Origin: Rhizobium sp. C1
GTDB taxonomy: Bacteria; Pseudomonadota; Alphaproteobacteria; Rhizobiales; Rhizobiaceae
Direction: 5' to 3'
Assembly: GCF_021026335.1 (NCBI RefSeq)
Contig: NZ_JAJNCY010000002.1
Location: 248,001 to 312,000 of the forward strand
DNA: 64,000 bases
The notes under the pieces are model-generated. The model did not search any database. It had not been told where the DNA came from and worked only from the letters and a program-made list of their open reading frames with translations. Shown here piece by piece: positions 52,220-59,840 of the stretch. Numbering within the stretch: the stretch's first letter is position 1; every line of letters starts with the position of its first letter. A program made the position numbers and the translations under genes.

Positions 52220-52304
52220 GCATATCTGGCCTTGGTTGGCAGCGATTGGCAATTTTTGACAATGGGTAGAAAATGTACCCATGCAAACCGATCGAGGTGC
52301 TGTC

Positions 52305-52568
52305 ATGCCGACGATGAATGTATCACTCAGATCCGAATTCGTCCGCTTCATTGAGGGCAAGGTCGAAAGCGGTGCCTATGCATCCGCCAGTGAAGTGGTC
52401 CGCCACGCCCTTCGGCTTTTGCAGGCGGGGTGGCAGGAGCCGGCGCTCAAGCTGGCGCAATTAAGGGCAGCGGTCGAGTCCGGCCTCGGACACATCGAGC
52501 GTCGAGAACTTTCTATCCGGTCCCTCGACGAAATGTTCTATTCAGTCGCCGCTGAGGTAGGCCGGTGA
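52305..52568 (+). CDS. parD: ParD-like antitoxin, orphan
   Basis: An 87-aa ribbon-helix-helix antitoxin. The N-terminus MPTMNVSLRSEFVRFIEGKV and GAYASASEVVRHALRLLQ are the ParD signature that binds DNA and the toxin-binding tail follows. The ATG is preceded by GAGGTGC. In a normal operon parE follows by a few bases; here only the last 19 codons of a ParE-like frame remain, overlapping the parD stop. It may now act as a solo repressor, or protect against a ParE encoded elsewhere. Confidence 0.88.
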   Translation: MPTMNVSLRSEFVRFIEGKVESGAYASASEVVRHALRLLQAGWQEPALKLAQLRAAVESGLGHIERRELSIRSLDEMFYSVAAEVGR

Positions 52569-52624
52569 TCCGGATCCTCCACAAACGCATGGACCCCAAC
52601 TTGCATCTCGGCGAGATGCCCTGA
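52565..52624 (+). pseudogene. parE: C-terminal remnant of parE toxin
   Basis: GTG at 52565 overlaps the parD stop (GTGA) and opens 19 codons reading VIRILHKRMDPNLHLGEMP. The RILHxRMDxxxHL pattern is the terminal segment of ParE toxins (strand and C-terminal helix). The N-terminal 75 or so residues are absent, so the toxin cannot be functional. The remnant abuts the tyrosine-phosphatase gene stop (52628). Confidence 0.8.
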
Positions 52625-52627
52625 CCG

Positions 52628-53143
52628 CTATTCCCCGAAGGCAAACACGAACGGCTTCTCTCCGACAAATTCCGCCCCGCGCCCGATCGATCGCACCGCC
52701 TCGATCAGCCGTCCCTCACGGCCAAGCAGCCCATCGGCGATTTCGATCAGCCGCGTATTCGGGCTCGCCTGCGGGGATGCGGCACGCAGGTCGCGGGCCA
52801 GTGCGGCATCATCAAGGTCAGGCTTGACAGCCAGTGCCGCAATCAGCGCAGCCGCCGGTGAGCGGGAGACGCCATACCAGCAATGAACGAGAAGCGGCGC
52901 GGACTGGTCCCAGCCGCGGGCGAACTCGATGATCGCCGCCACATGCTCTTCCTGCGGGTGCACAAGCCCCCGCGCCGGATTTGCAACGTCGTTCACACCG
53001 AGCTTCAGGTGGCGTGCCGCGTCGATGACCCCGGGGCGGTGGAAATGCTGGTTCTCGGCGAGAAGCGAGATCATCTCCCGCGCTTTCACCTTCACGGCGA
53101 CTTCGGCAATGCGCGAAAGCGGGGAGACGGCGATGACCGGCAT
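52628..53143 (-). CDS. Dual-specificity/tyrosine phosphatase-like protein
   Basis: A 172-aa protein with the cysteine phosphatase P-loop HCWYGVSRSPAAA (HCx5RS, about residues 96-108) and upstream Asp-containing loop NDVANPARGLVHP. No N-terminal signal peptide. It is the last gene of a minus-strand operon (secreted protein, ygfZ, HD, phosphatase), starting four bases after the HD stop. The ATG is chosen because GGGGAGAG lies upstream; an in-frame start 16 codons earlier overlaps the HD gene. Substrate unknown. Confidence 0.88.
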   Translation of the reverse strand: MPVIAVSPLSRIAEVAVKVKAREMISLLAENQHFHRPGVIDAARHLKLGVNDVANPARGLVHPQEEHVAAIIEFARGWDQSAPLLVHCWYGVSRSPAAALIAALAVKPDLDDAALARDLRAASPQASPNTRLIEIADGLLGREGRLIEAVRSIGRGAEFVGEKPFVFAFGE

Positions 53144-53147
53144 GGGC

Positions 53148-53753
53148 TCACTCTCCCCGCATGGCTGAGATCGCCTCGAAGCGGGCGGCAAACAGCGCCT
53201 GCGCTTCCGTGGCGGGTAGCGGGTCGAGGATCAGCATGTCGGTCGTGATGTCGCGCGGCTGGCCGAAGAACTTGCGCGCCTCCGCAGAGGTGAAGCCGGC
53301 CAGTGTTGTCGCCTCGAAATAGGCCGAGACCGTATCGGCCTTCTTGATGGCCACCTTCAGGTCCTTCCGTGTTTCCGCAGGCAGACCGAAAGCCATATGG
53401 ATCGCGCCTTCCAGACGCTTTTCCACTGCCTTGTAACCCCCGCCGACGACGGCCTTGAAGGGGGAGATCATGTCGCCGATCACATATTCCGGCGCGTCAT
53501 GCAGCAGCGCGGTCAGCAAGTCGTCGGCGCTGGCGTTCCTGTTCTGTCGATGAAATATCGCCTCGACGCAGAGCGAGTGCTGGGCAACCGAAAAGGCATG
53601 CGCCCCCCGTGTCTGCCCGTTCCAGCGGGCCATGCGCGCCAGCCCATGCGCAATGTCGATAAGTTCCACATCGAGCGGCGAGGGGTCGAGCAGGTCGAGC
53701 CTGCGGCCGGAAAGCATGCGCTGCCAGGCGCGAACATCCTTCTCCGCGGCCAA
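53148..53753 (-). CDS. HD domain hydrolase (YfbR-like)
   Basis: A 201-aa HD protein. Metal-binding residues are in RGAHAFSVAQHSLCVE (about 49-64), ALLHDAPEYVIGDM (about 86-99) and KKADTVSAYFEAT (about 137-149). The pattern is that of 5'-nucleotidase YfbR and related phosphohydrolases. The start is a TTG with GAGGA seven bases before it, three bases after the ygfZ stop. The next gene, a phosphatase, starts four bases after its stop, so all are co-translated. Confidence 0.88.
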   Translation of the reverse strand: MAAEKDVRAWQRMLSGRRLDLLDPSPLDVELIDIAHGLARMARWNGQTRGAHAFSVAQHSLCVEAIFHRQNRNASADDLLTALLHDAPEYVIGDMISPFKAVVGGGYKAVEKRLEGAIHMAFGLPAETRKDLKVAIKKADTVSAYFEATTLAGFTSAEARKFFGQPRDITTDMLILDPLPATEAQALFAARFEAISAMRGE

Positions 53754-53756
53754 GGC

Positions 53757-54587
53757 TCAGTCCTCGCCTTCGGCCGTGATGAATTCGAGTCCGGACCAGG
53801 CGGGAAGCCTGACCGTCAGCGGCGTTTCGCCGGCAAGAATCGGGGTGCCTGCGGCCATTGCCGCGCCGGCGCGGTCGATGCGGATGATGGCAAGGCCCGC
53901 CTTGTCCGCCACCGTGCCGAGCGCACCGATGATCTTGCCGCCGGTGCGGATTTCCGTTCCGCTTGCCGGGAGGGCGCTTTCGGCGGCCACCGTCACCAGA
54001 CGCCGACGCGCAGTCGAACGGTGCTGCATGCGCGACACCACTTCCTGACCGACATAGCAGCCCTTCTTGAACGAGACGCCGCCGGACTTGTCGAGGAGGA
54101 CATCATGAGGGAAAGCGTCCTGCAGGGGGAAATCCACGCCCGCTTCAGGCACACCAGCCTGCGCGCGCAAGGCATCATAGCCCTCGCAGATGCCGCTGCC
54201 GCCGGGCAGTCGGTAAAGGTCCATTCCCGCCTTGGCAAAGCGAATGTCTTTTGTTGAACCCTCCGGCTGCATCTCGTCCCACACGACGGTCGCGCCTGTT
54301 GCTTCGAGCTTTGCAAGATCGACCTTGGCGCGCAGCTTGTACATGGTCAGCCGCTTGATCAGCGCATCCAGGCTCCCGGCGTCCGTTTCGACGAGAAAGC
54401 CGCTGTCCGACTTCGAGATCATGAAGAAGAACATGATCTTGCCCTGCGGCGTCAACAGAGCGCCGGGCGCCGCGACGCCCGGTTCAAGACTGTCGAGATC
54501 GGTGGTGATCAGGCCTTGCAGGAAGTCGGACGCATCCGGTCCGGAGACCGTCAGCCAACCTCTTGTCGCAAGGAACGCCCGGGCCAT
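53757..54587 (-). CDS. ygfZ: Folate-binding YgfZ/GcvT-like protein
   Basis: A 276-aa tetrahydrofolate-dependent protein acting in Fe-S cluster maturation and repair. The GcvT-like fold shows DASDFLQGLITTDL (about 18-31), LLTPQGKIMFFF and the YgfZ signature KKGCYVGQEVVSRMQHR (about 178-194), with the conserved Cys in GCYVGQE. The frame is open further upstream, but the ATG overlapping the preceding gene's stop region is the family start. Part of a minus-strand operon. Confidence 0.95.
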   Translation of the reverse strand: MARAFLATRGWLTVSGPDASDFLQGLITTDLDSLEPGVAAPGALLTPQGKIMFFFMISKSDSGFLVETDAGSLDALIKRLTMYKLRAKVDLAKLEATGATVVWDEMQPEGSTKDIRFAKAGMDLYRLPGGSGICEGYDALRAQAGVPEAGVDFPLQDAFPHDVLLDKSGGVSFKKGCYVGQEVVSRMQHRSTARRRLVTVAAESALPASGTEIRTGGKIIGALGTVADKAGLAIIRIDRAGAAMAAGTPILAGETPLTVRLPAWSGLEFITAEGED

Positions 54588-54589
54588 GA

Positions 54590-55315
54590 TCAGTTGCCCG
54601 AGGTAAACTGCTTCCACTTGCCGTCAGCACCGATACCGACGCGGTAGAAATTATAGCTGCCATATTCCTGCATGTCGGCAAAGTCGCCGGCGGTGACGAG
54701 GCGCATCAGGTCGACCTTTTCGGCCGGAGTCAGCTGCGTGATCTGCTTTTCGGCAAAATAAGGCCAGATATACATCTCGTTTGCAGTGCCGGCGCCGACA
54801 TGGGCGTACCCGGTTGCCAGCACGTCGAGCATGATGGAGAGCACTTCCAGCCCGTCGCCGTCGCCGGACATGTCCTTCAGTGCCGATTCGGGATCCGCAT
54901 TGGCATTGTCGGGGCCGAGATTGGTCTGGCTCGCCTTCATCAGCGCCGCGACCTTCTTCACGTCACCGGCGGTGGCGGCGTCGATGATCTCCTGGCGGGC
55001 CTTCTGCACAGCGGCGGGCGCCTTGGAAATGTCAAAGGAAATTTCGACCGGGCCCTTCGTCTTGGAGGCATCGGCGCCGGCGGCCGGAGCCGTGCTGCCT
55101 GCAGCCGGCTTGCTGTCGGAAGCGGCGGGCGCTGTCGGGGCGGCGGGGGCCGTCGCGGCCGGAGCATTGGCTGCCGGCGGCGTCTGACCGGCCGGCGGCA
55201 GATCGCTCAGCGCATAAGCCGGTGCGCCCAGCGCCAGCCAGGCCGGTACGAGCGCTGCGGAAAGAGATACCTTGAGAAAACGGGAACCGCGTGTGCGACC
55301 GGATGCGATCTGCAT
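54590..55315 (-). CDS. Exported protein with Ala/Pro-rich linker, unknown
   Basis: A 241-aa secreted or lipid-exposed protein. A signal peptide covers residues 1-36 (basic start RTRGSRFLK, hydrophobic ALVPAWLALG, cleavage after AYA). An Ala/Pro linker (about 40-85) precedes a folded domain of about 150 residues with helices RQEIIDAATAGDVKKVAALM and an end SYNFYRVGIGADGKWKQF. Similar proteins are known as rhizobial hypothetical secreted proteins. Its operon partners are cytoplasmic, and its stop sits three bases before the ygfZ start. Confidence 0.75.
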   Translation of the reverse strand: MQIASGRTRGSRFLKVSLSAALVPAWLALGAPAYALSDLPPAGQTPPAANAPAATAPAAPTAPAASDSKPAAGSTAPAAGADASKTKGPVEISFDISKAPAAVQKARQEIIDAATAGDVKKVAALMKASQTNLGPDNANADPESALKDMSGDGDGLEVLSIMLDVLATGYAHVGAGTANEMYIWPYFAEKQITQLTPAEKVDLMRLVTAGDFADMQEYGSYNFYRVGIGADGKWKQFTSGN

Positions 55316-55388
55316 GGGATTGTCCTATCTGATGCTGGGCCTTCTGGGAGCGTGAGGCCTTGAATGGTATCGCCGGATTGTTGCCGCG

Positions 55389-55646
55389 CTATTGCAGCGT
55401 GCGCTCGGGGGAGAATTCGCCGGCAAGCATGCGCTCGCGCAAATTCTCCAGCAACGCTTCCGCGCCGCTTTCGCCGAGAAGCCGGATCGTTTCGCGCATG
55501 GCCAGCGCAATCGCCGCATCGGCAATGATTTCCGGCTCGATGCCGTCCGCCATACCGTCGGCCCAGGCTTCGTTCTGATACTCGAGCGCTGCCTGCATTT
55601 TTTCATGGACGATCATGTCGTCAAGTTCGGAAAGGCTTTGTTCCAT
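55389..55646 (-). CDS. Hypothetical acidic protein, 85 aa
   Basis: An 85-aa frame starting MEQSLSELDDMIVHEKMQAA, strongly helical and acidic, with no membrane segment. Ala-rich repeats (AIALAMRETIRLLGESGAEALL) suggest a helical bundle or an adaptor. It lies on the minus strand between the secreted-protein gene and the TIGR02301 gene. No family recognised; it looks like a conserved rhizobial small protein from composition and coding-position bias. Confidence 0.65.
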   Translation of the reverse strand: MEQSLSELDDMIVHEKMQAALEYQNEAWADGMADGIEPEIIADAAIALAMRETIRLLGESGAEALLENLRERMLAGEFSPERTLQ

Positions 55647-55752
55647 TTCGCAGTCCCTGGCGGAAGGGTTTATTCCTTACCGCTCTCTTAACAACATTAG
55701 CAGCCTTTTTCCTATACGACACGGTCTGCCGGGAAAAGAGGTGAATAATTCG

Positions 55753-56190
55753 TTAATTTCCATATCGCGTGGCGATTTCCGTGGCGAGTGTTGCGCCTTC
55801 GATACGGTAACGCTCGGCCGTTGCCCGCAATTGCGTACTGCAGGTTGTCTGGATGGCGGAAAATGTTCGGTATCCGCGATTATAGGCTGCGGTCAGCTTT
55901 TCGCGCCGTGCCGGCTCTTCCTTGGCGTCGCTGTCGAGCAGCTGGCCCATCATCGTTTTCCATTGCGGCTCCGTGCCGCGTTCGCACAGATTGCGGATGA
56001 AATCGAGGCTGCCGAGGATTTCGGCAAGCTGCACCAGCTTGTCGTCATAAGGGGCCGGCTTGAAGGTCGCGCCGGTCTCCGGCTTTGCGTCCTTCTCGGT
56101 CTTGATCTGTTGAACCGAGCCGGCCGCAAGCACGGCATGAGGCTGAGCGACAGAAACAAGAACAACAGCTAAAGACAAGAGGCGCTTCAT
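55753..56190 (-). CDS. TIGR02301 family exported protein
   Basis: A 145-aa protein with a Sec signal peptide (cleavage after AVLAA, about residue 23) and the TIGR02301 pattern: PYDDKLVQLAEILGSLDFIRNLC (in part LAEILGSLDFIRNLC), then ETQWKxMM-like QWKTMMGQLL and a Cys-containing C-terminal helix. The two Cys (NLCERG, TTCSTQ) could form a disulfide. Alphaproteobacterial family of unknown function in the periplasm. Confidence 0.88.
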   Translation of the reverse strand: MKRLLSLAVVLVSVAQPHAVLAAGSVQQIKTEKDAKPETGATFKPAPYDDKLVQLAEILGSLDFIRNLCERGTEPQWKTMMGQLLDSDAKEEPARREKLTAAYNRGYRTFSAIQTTCSTQLRATAERYRIEGATLATEIATRYGN

Positions 56191-56235
56191 GAGGTCATCT
56201 ACAACGCCGAATCAGAGGTTATTGCAAGTTAAATC

Positions 56236-56655
56236 TCAAGGCGCCCGGTCGCCCCGCCGCCAGACTTCAAGCCGGGCGAGGCAATCGGCAACGCTTTCAG
56301 GCACCGCAATGGTTTTGATGTCCGACGCCGAGTACCAGCCTGCTTCCAGCGCGTCATCGAGCGCCTGGATCCGATCGCGCTCGCGACAGTCGACCAGAAA
56401 CACGGACAGAAAATAGCCGCCGCCGCTCTTGCCCGGCAATTCGTAAGTGGCAAACAGACGCGGGTTTTCGGCTTTAAGGCCGGTTTCCTCTTCCAGTTCC
56501 CTCAGCGCCGTTTCCGCCGGCGTCTCGCCGGGCTCGGCCCGCCCGCCGGGAAAGGCGAAGAGGTCCTGCGCCGGCGGATTGGCGCGGCGGACGAGAAGAT
56601 AGCGGTCGCCGTCAATGACGATTGCGGAGGAGGCGGGTTTCAATTGCGCTGTCAT
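56236..56655 (-). CDS. NUDIX hydrolase
   Basis: A 139-aa Nudix enzyme with the complete box GGRAEPGETPAETALREL (about 43-60) followed by EEETGL, hydrolysing a nucleoside diphosphate linked to another group. Starts MTAQLKPASSAIVIDGDRY. AGGGCTC precedes the ATG; the frame is open upstream but the extension is a shadow. It is divergent from the SRAP gene with 56 bases between starts. Substrate unknown; mutagenic-nucleotide or NADH-type cleavage are common in this size class. Confidence 0.93.
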   Translation of the reverse strand: MTAQLKPASSAIVIDGDRYLLVRRANPPAQDLFAFPGGRAEPGETPAETALRELEEETGLKAENPRLFATYELPGKSGGGYFLSVFLVDCRERDRIQALDDALEAGWYSASDIKTIAVPESVADCLARLEVWRRGDRAP

Positions 56656-56711
56656 GAGCCCTATATTGCCGATCTGAATGGCAGGGATGCAAGACGGGGG
56701 AACGCAAAACG

Positions 56712-57497
56712 ATGTGCGGACGATTTGCGCTAACGGCAAAGGTGGAGAATGTGCTGGATTATGTCTCCGTCGCCTCGATCGAGGACTTCCCGGCCCGCTT
56801 CAATATCGCGCCGACGCAGCCGATCCTGATCGTCATCGAGGGCGATACCGGCGCGCCCGGTTCCAACCTGCCCAAGCGTCGCGCCATGCTGGCGCGCTGG
56901 GGCTTCATGCCCGGCTGGGTCAAGGACCCGCGCGAATTTCCGCTTCTGGTCAATGCGCGCTCGGAAACCGCCATCGAGAAGGCATCCTTCCGCGCCGCCA
57001 TGCGCCATCGCCGCATCCTCATCCCCGCCTCGGGCTTCTATGAATGGCACCGCCCGGAAAAGGGCTCGAAGCAGAAGTCACAGGCCTATTGGGTCCGCCC
57101 GAAACACGGCAAGATCGTCGCATTTGCCGGTCTGATGGAAACCTGGGCCTCGGCGGATGGCTCGGAAGTCGACACCGCCTGCATCCTGACCGCGCCTGCC
57201 AATCCCTCCTTCGCGCCGATCCATGACCGCATGCCCGTCATCATACCGCCGGAGGAATTCGCCCGCTGGCTGGACTGCAAGACCCAGGAGCCGCGCAACA
57301 TTCAAGACCTGATGGTGAGCCCCCCGGAAGACCTGTTCGAGGCGGTCCCCGTTTCAGATCGCGTCAACAAGGTGGCCAATACCGGTCCGGACATTCAGGA
57401 CCGCATCGCCCCTTCGGAAATGGCGGTGCAACCGAAGCCTGTAAAAACCAAGGCCGCCAGACGCGAGAGCGACGGCGGCCAGATGGATTTGTTCTAA
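56712..57497 (+). CDS. SRAP/HMCES family abasic-site-processing protein
   Basis: A 261-aa protein. Cys2, directly after the initiator Met (MCGRF), is the crosslinking nucleophile that shields abasic sites in single-stranded DNA. The family residues ARFNIAPTQP (about 28-37), NARSET (about 81-86), PASGFYEW (about 106-113) and the late His in PIHDRMPVI are all present. The C-terminus extends beyond the core with a basic linker and ends in QMDLF, which fits the bacterial sliding-clamp binding pentapeptide. The ATG starts directly at MCG, which the chemistry requires. Divergent from a NUDIX gene. Confidence 0.94.
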   Translation: MCGRFALTAKVENVLDYVSVASIEDFPARFNIAPTQPILIVIEGDTGAPGSNLPKRRAMLARWGFMPGWVKDPREFPLLVNARSETAIEKASFRAAMRHRRILIPASGFYEWHRPEKGSKQKSQAYWVRPKHGKIVAFAGLMETWASADGSEVDTACILTAPANPSFAPIHDRMPVIIPPEEFARWLDCKTQEPRNIQDLMVSPPEDLFEAVPVSDRVNKVANTGPDIQDRIAPSEMAVQPKPVKTKAARRESDGGQMDLF

Positions 57498-57499
57498 AA

Positions 57500-57545
57500 G
57501 CAATTCCGAGCCGAAAGTGGTACCCGGTTTCGCGTCCAAAATTGC
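57500..57545. repeat. Rhizobial palindromic intergenic repeat, copy 4
   Basis: GCAATTCC (57500-57507) and its near-inverse AAATTGC (57539-57545) flank a CGAAAGTGG...CGGTTTCGCG core. It begins two bases after the SRAP stop codon, as copy 2 does after smpB. Confidence 0.8.
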
Positions 57546-57593
57546 GTTAGACCAAAACGTCAGACGTCCCCCGGCGTCAGCCGCGAGGCGAAA

Positions 57594-57749
57594 TCAGGCG
57601 ACCTTGTCGGCCGTCTTCGCGGGCTGATCGCCCTTCTTTTTCGGATCGTTGGCGCACATCAATGCGGCAGCCAGAACGGCCTTGAGGCCGACCGGCTTGT
57701 ATTGATCGACCAGATTGATGTCGACGTTGCTCGCGGCCTTGTCAGCCAT
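57594..57749 (-). CDS. Small protein, 51 aa, unknown
   Basis: A 51-aa frame on the minus strand starting MADKAASNVDINLVDQYKPV, continuing GLKAVLAAALMCANDPKKKG and ending in DKVA. AAAGGA precedes the ATG. A short hydrophobic helix (LKAVLAAALMC) with one Cys is flanked by basic tails. Not recognised; the good ribosome site and clean termination support it. It converges with the SRAP gene and is divergent from the cysS leader. Confidence 0.65.
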   Translation of the reverse strand: MADKAASNVDINLVDQYKPVGLKAVLAAALMCANDPKKKGDQPAKTADKVA

Positions 57750-57839
57750 GGTTGTTTCCTTTGCCCCATTTGGACGCTGTTATTATGTCGTGCGCCCTCT
57801 CACCATAAATTACGGCGGAAAGACGGCACGTATTCTACG

Positions 57840-57888
57840 TCAGTTTTCACTTAAGTAAACTGATCGAAATCAAAGCTACATTTCGATC
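57840..57888. promoter_or_regulatory. Two adjacent dyads between 51-aa gene and cysS leader
   Basis: The first dyad is TCAGTTT ... AAACTGA (57840-57863, 7-bp arms around ACTTAAGT). The second is GATCGAAAT ... ATTTCGATC (57862-57870 with 57880-57888, perfect 9-bp arms). They lie about 90 bases from the divergent 51-aa gene start and 50-95 bases before the cysS leader frame. They look like operators, factor unknown. Confidence 0.5.
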
Positions 57889-58080
57889 CCGGCGGCAGCT
57901 TGACGGAATGATGGCAAGCGGCAATAAAAGGCACCATGAAAACGGATCGCTGCATCATTTGCGGAAAGATTATCGACTAGCGCCTCGCTGGTCCGGCCGT
58001 TTTCGTCTCTCGAAGAAAAAGAGCTCAAAACGCCCGGTCAGCCGGGTGGATATGCAATTTTTGCCTTTCGGGAGAAGGAC
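57889..58080 (+). other. Leader region of cysS
   Basis: About 190 bases before cysS, holding a 14-codon frame (57936-57980), a weak CCCGG/CCGGG hairpin (58033-58037 with 58042-58046) with five T at 58058-58062, and an alternative pairing GGCCGTTTT / AAAACGCCC (57995-58003 with 58027-58035) that shares bases with the hairpin. GGAGAAGGAC before 58081 is the cysS ribosome site. Confidence 0.4.
57936..57980 (+). CDS. 14-codon two-Cys leader frame upstream of cysS
   Basis: ATG preceded by AAAGGCACC opens [14 protein letters not shown], then TAG. Two Cys codons in 14 residues directly upstream of the cysteinyl-tRNA synthetase gene recall amino-acid-sensing leader peptides, where ribosome stalling at Cys codons changes downstream folding. 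The downstream alternative pairings are weak, so this is a hypothesis; it may be a chance frame or a zinc-ribbon-like fragment. Confidence 0.35.
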   Translation: MKTDRCIICGKIID

Positions 58081-59535
58081 ATGGCGGATACGCCGACCTT
58101 GAAGTTCTACAATACGCTGGCCCGCGAAAAGCAGGTTTTCGAGCCCATCGACGCTGAGAACGTGCGCCTCTATGTCTGCGGCCCGACCGTTTACGACTAT
58201 GCCCATATCGGCAACGCCCGGCCGGCCATCGTCTTCGATGTGCTCTTCCGGCTGCTGCGCCACGTTTATGGGGAAAACCACGTCACCTATGTCCGCAACA
58301 TCACGGACGTCGACGACAAGATCAATGCCCGCGCACTGCGCGACTTCCCGACCCTGAAGCTAAACGATGCGATTCGCCGCGTAACGGAGAAGACCGAGAC
58401 GCAATATGTCGCCGATGTCGCGACCCTCGGCTGCCTCAAACCGACCGTCCAGCCGCGGGCGACCGAGAATATCGGTGGCATGATCGCCATTGCGCAATCG
58501 CTCATCGACCGCGGCCATGCTTATGTTGCGGCCGGGCCTGAGGGCAGGGAAGTTCTCTTCTCCGTTCCATCAATGGAGCATTACGGCGAACTCTCGAAGC
58601 GCAAGCTGGAAGACCAGCAGGCTGGGGCCCGCATCGCAGTGGAAGCACATAAGAAGAGCCCGGCCGATTTCGTGCTCTGGAAGGAAAGCGCTGCCGACCA
58701 GCCCGGCTGGGCAGCAGCCTTCACTGTGGATGGCGAAACCGTCTCGATCTACGGCCGCCCCGGCTGGCATATCGAATGCTCCGCCATGTCCGACCGCTTC
58801 CTCTGGGAGGAGATCAAGGACCGGCTGTCCCCGAAGGCCAAGGCGCGCCCGCACCAGTTCGACATCCATGGCGGCGGCCTCGACCTCATCTTCCCCCACC
58901 ACGAAAACGAAATCGCCCAATCCTGCTGCGCCTTCGATACCGGCGTGATGGCGAACATCTGGATGCATAACGGCTTCCTGCAGGTCGAGGGCAAGAAGAT
59001 GTCCAAGTCCGAGGGCAATTTCGTCACGATCAACGAGCTGCTGGAGACGGAAAAGTTCGGCGGCCGCAAATGGCCGGGCGAGGTGCTGCGGCTCGCCATG
59101 CTGATGACGCATTATCGGGAGCCCATCGATTTCAGCGTGAAGCGGCTGGAGGAGGCGGAGGCTCTGCTCCGGAAATGGCCGGCAGGGTTGGAAGCGAGGG
59201 GTGCCGCGCACCCTTCAGTTCTCGAAGCCATTTCGGATGATCTGAACACCGTTGCCGCTGTGCAGGCGCTTCACGCTCTGGCGAACTCAAACGCGCCGGA
59301 GTTCGCCGCAAGTGCCGCTCTTCTCGGTGTCCTGCCTAAAAAGGTGAGCGTCTCGGACGCCCTCGCTGAAAGCGTCGAAGCCCTCGTGCAACTTCGTCTA
59401 GAGATGCTGAAGGCCAAGAACTTTGCAGAAGCCGACCGCCTGCGCGATCAACTGGCGTCTCAAGGTATCCAGCTAAAGGATTCGAAAGATTCGACAACCG
59501 GGGAGCGGGTGACGACATGGGAGGTTAAACGCTGA
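58081..59535 (+). CDS. cysS: Cysteinyl-tRNA synthetase
   Basis: A 484-aa class I synthetase that charges tRNA-Cys. The HIGH motif is HIGN ([12 protein letters not shown], about 40-51), the zinc site CxxCG-like region begins [17 protein letters not shown] and HHENEIAQS hold the remaining zinc and substrate residues, and [10 protein letters not shown] is the KMSKS loop (about 306-315). An anticodon-binding helical domain follows. The sequence around 95-115 is the usual CysRS insertion. GGAGAAGG precedes the ATG. Confidence 0.97.
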   Translation: MADTPTLKFYNTLAREKQVFEPIDAENVRLYVCGPTVYDYAHIGNARPAIVFDVLFRLLRHVYGENHVTYVRNITDVDDKINARALRDFPTLKLNDAIRRVTEKTETQYVADVATLGCLKPTVQPRATENIGGMIAIAQSLIDRGHAYVAAGPEGREVLFSVPSMEHYGELSKRKLEDQQAGARIAVEAHKKSPADFVLWKESAADQPGWAAAFTVDGETVSIYGRPGWHIECSAMSDRFLWEEIKDRLSPKAKARPHQFDIHGGGLDLIFPHHENEIAQSCCAFDTGVMANIWMHNGFLQVEGKKMSKSEGNFVTINELLETEKFGGRKWPGEVLRLAMLMTHYREPIDFSVKRLEEAEALLRKWPAGLEARGAAHPSVLEAISDDLNTVAAVQALHALANSNAPEFAASAALLGVLPKKVSVSDALAESVEALVQLRLEMLKAKNFAEADRLRDQLASQGIQLKDSKDSTTGERVTTWEVKR

Positions 59536-59551
59536 TTTGCGCGGGAGGCTG

Positions 59552-59580
59552 ATTTGGCATATGCTAGGCATATGCCAAAT
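59552..59580. promoter_or_regulatory. vapBC operator, 13-bp perfect inverted repeat
   Basis: ATTTGGCATATGC and GCATATGCCAAAT are perfect inverted arms around TAG, 17 bases before the vapB start. VapB (AbrB fold) antitoxins bind such palindromes over their own promoter with VapC. Confidence 0.85.
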
Positions 59581-59597
59581 TGATCGAGGAGGTCGAC

Positions 59598-59840
59598 ATG
59601 GGAATGGTCAAACATGCGAAAGTCTTCAGGAACGGCCGCAATCGGGCGATCCGCATTCCGGTCGAGTTCGATTTTCCGGGCGACGATGTGACGATCACCA
59701 AACAGGGCCGTCGGATCATTATAGAACCTGTCGAGCCCAAGATGGATTTGCTGGAGTGGTTGAAGACAATTGAGCCGTGGGATGAGGAGTTTCCCGATAT
59801 CGACGAGGGACTGCTTCCGCCGGATGATGTTGAGCTATGA
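59598..59840 (+). CDS. vapB: VapB-type antitoxin (AbrB/SpoVT fold)
   Basis: An 80-aa antitoxin. The N-terminal AbrB-like DNA-binding hairpin reads GMVKHAKVFRNGRNRAIRIP, then FPGDDVTITKQGRRIIIEP, and the C-terminal tail (DEEFPDIDEGLLPPDD) is the acidic toxin-binding segment. GAGGAGGTCGAC precedes the ATG. The stop overlaps the vapC start by four bases (ATGA). Confidence 0.92.
   Translation: MGMVKHAKVFRNGRNRAIRIPVEFDFPGDDVTITKQGRRIIIEPVEPKMDLLEWLKTIEPWDEEFPDIDEGLLPPDDVEL

Noticed and set aside
51618-52286. 222-aa minus-strand frame
   Set aside because: No ribosome site, His/Arg-rich composition, and it covers the better supported 62-aa gene.
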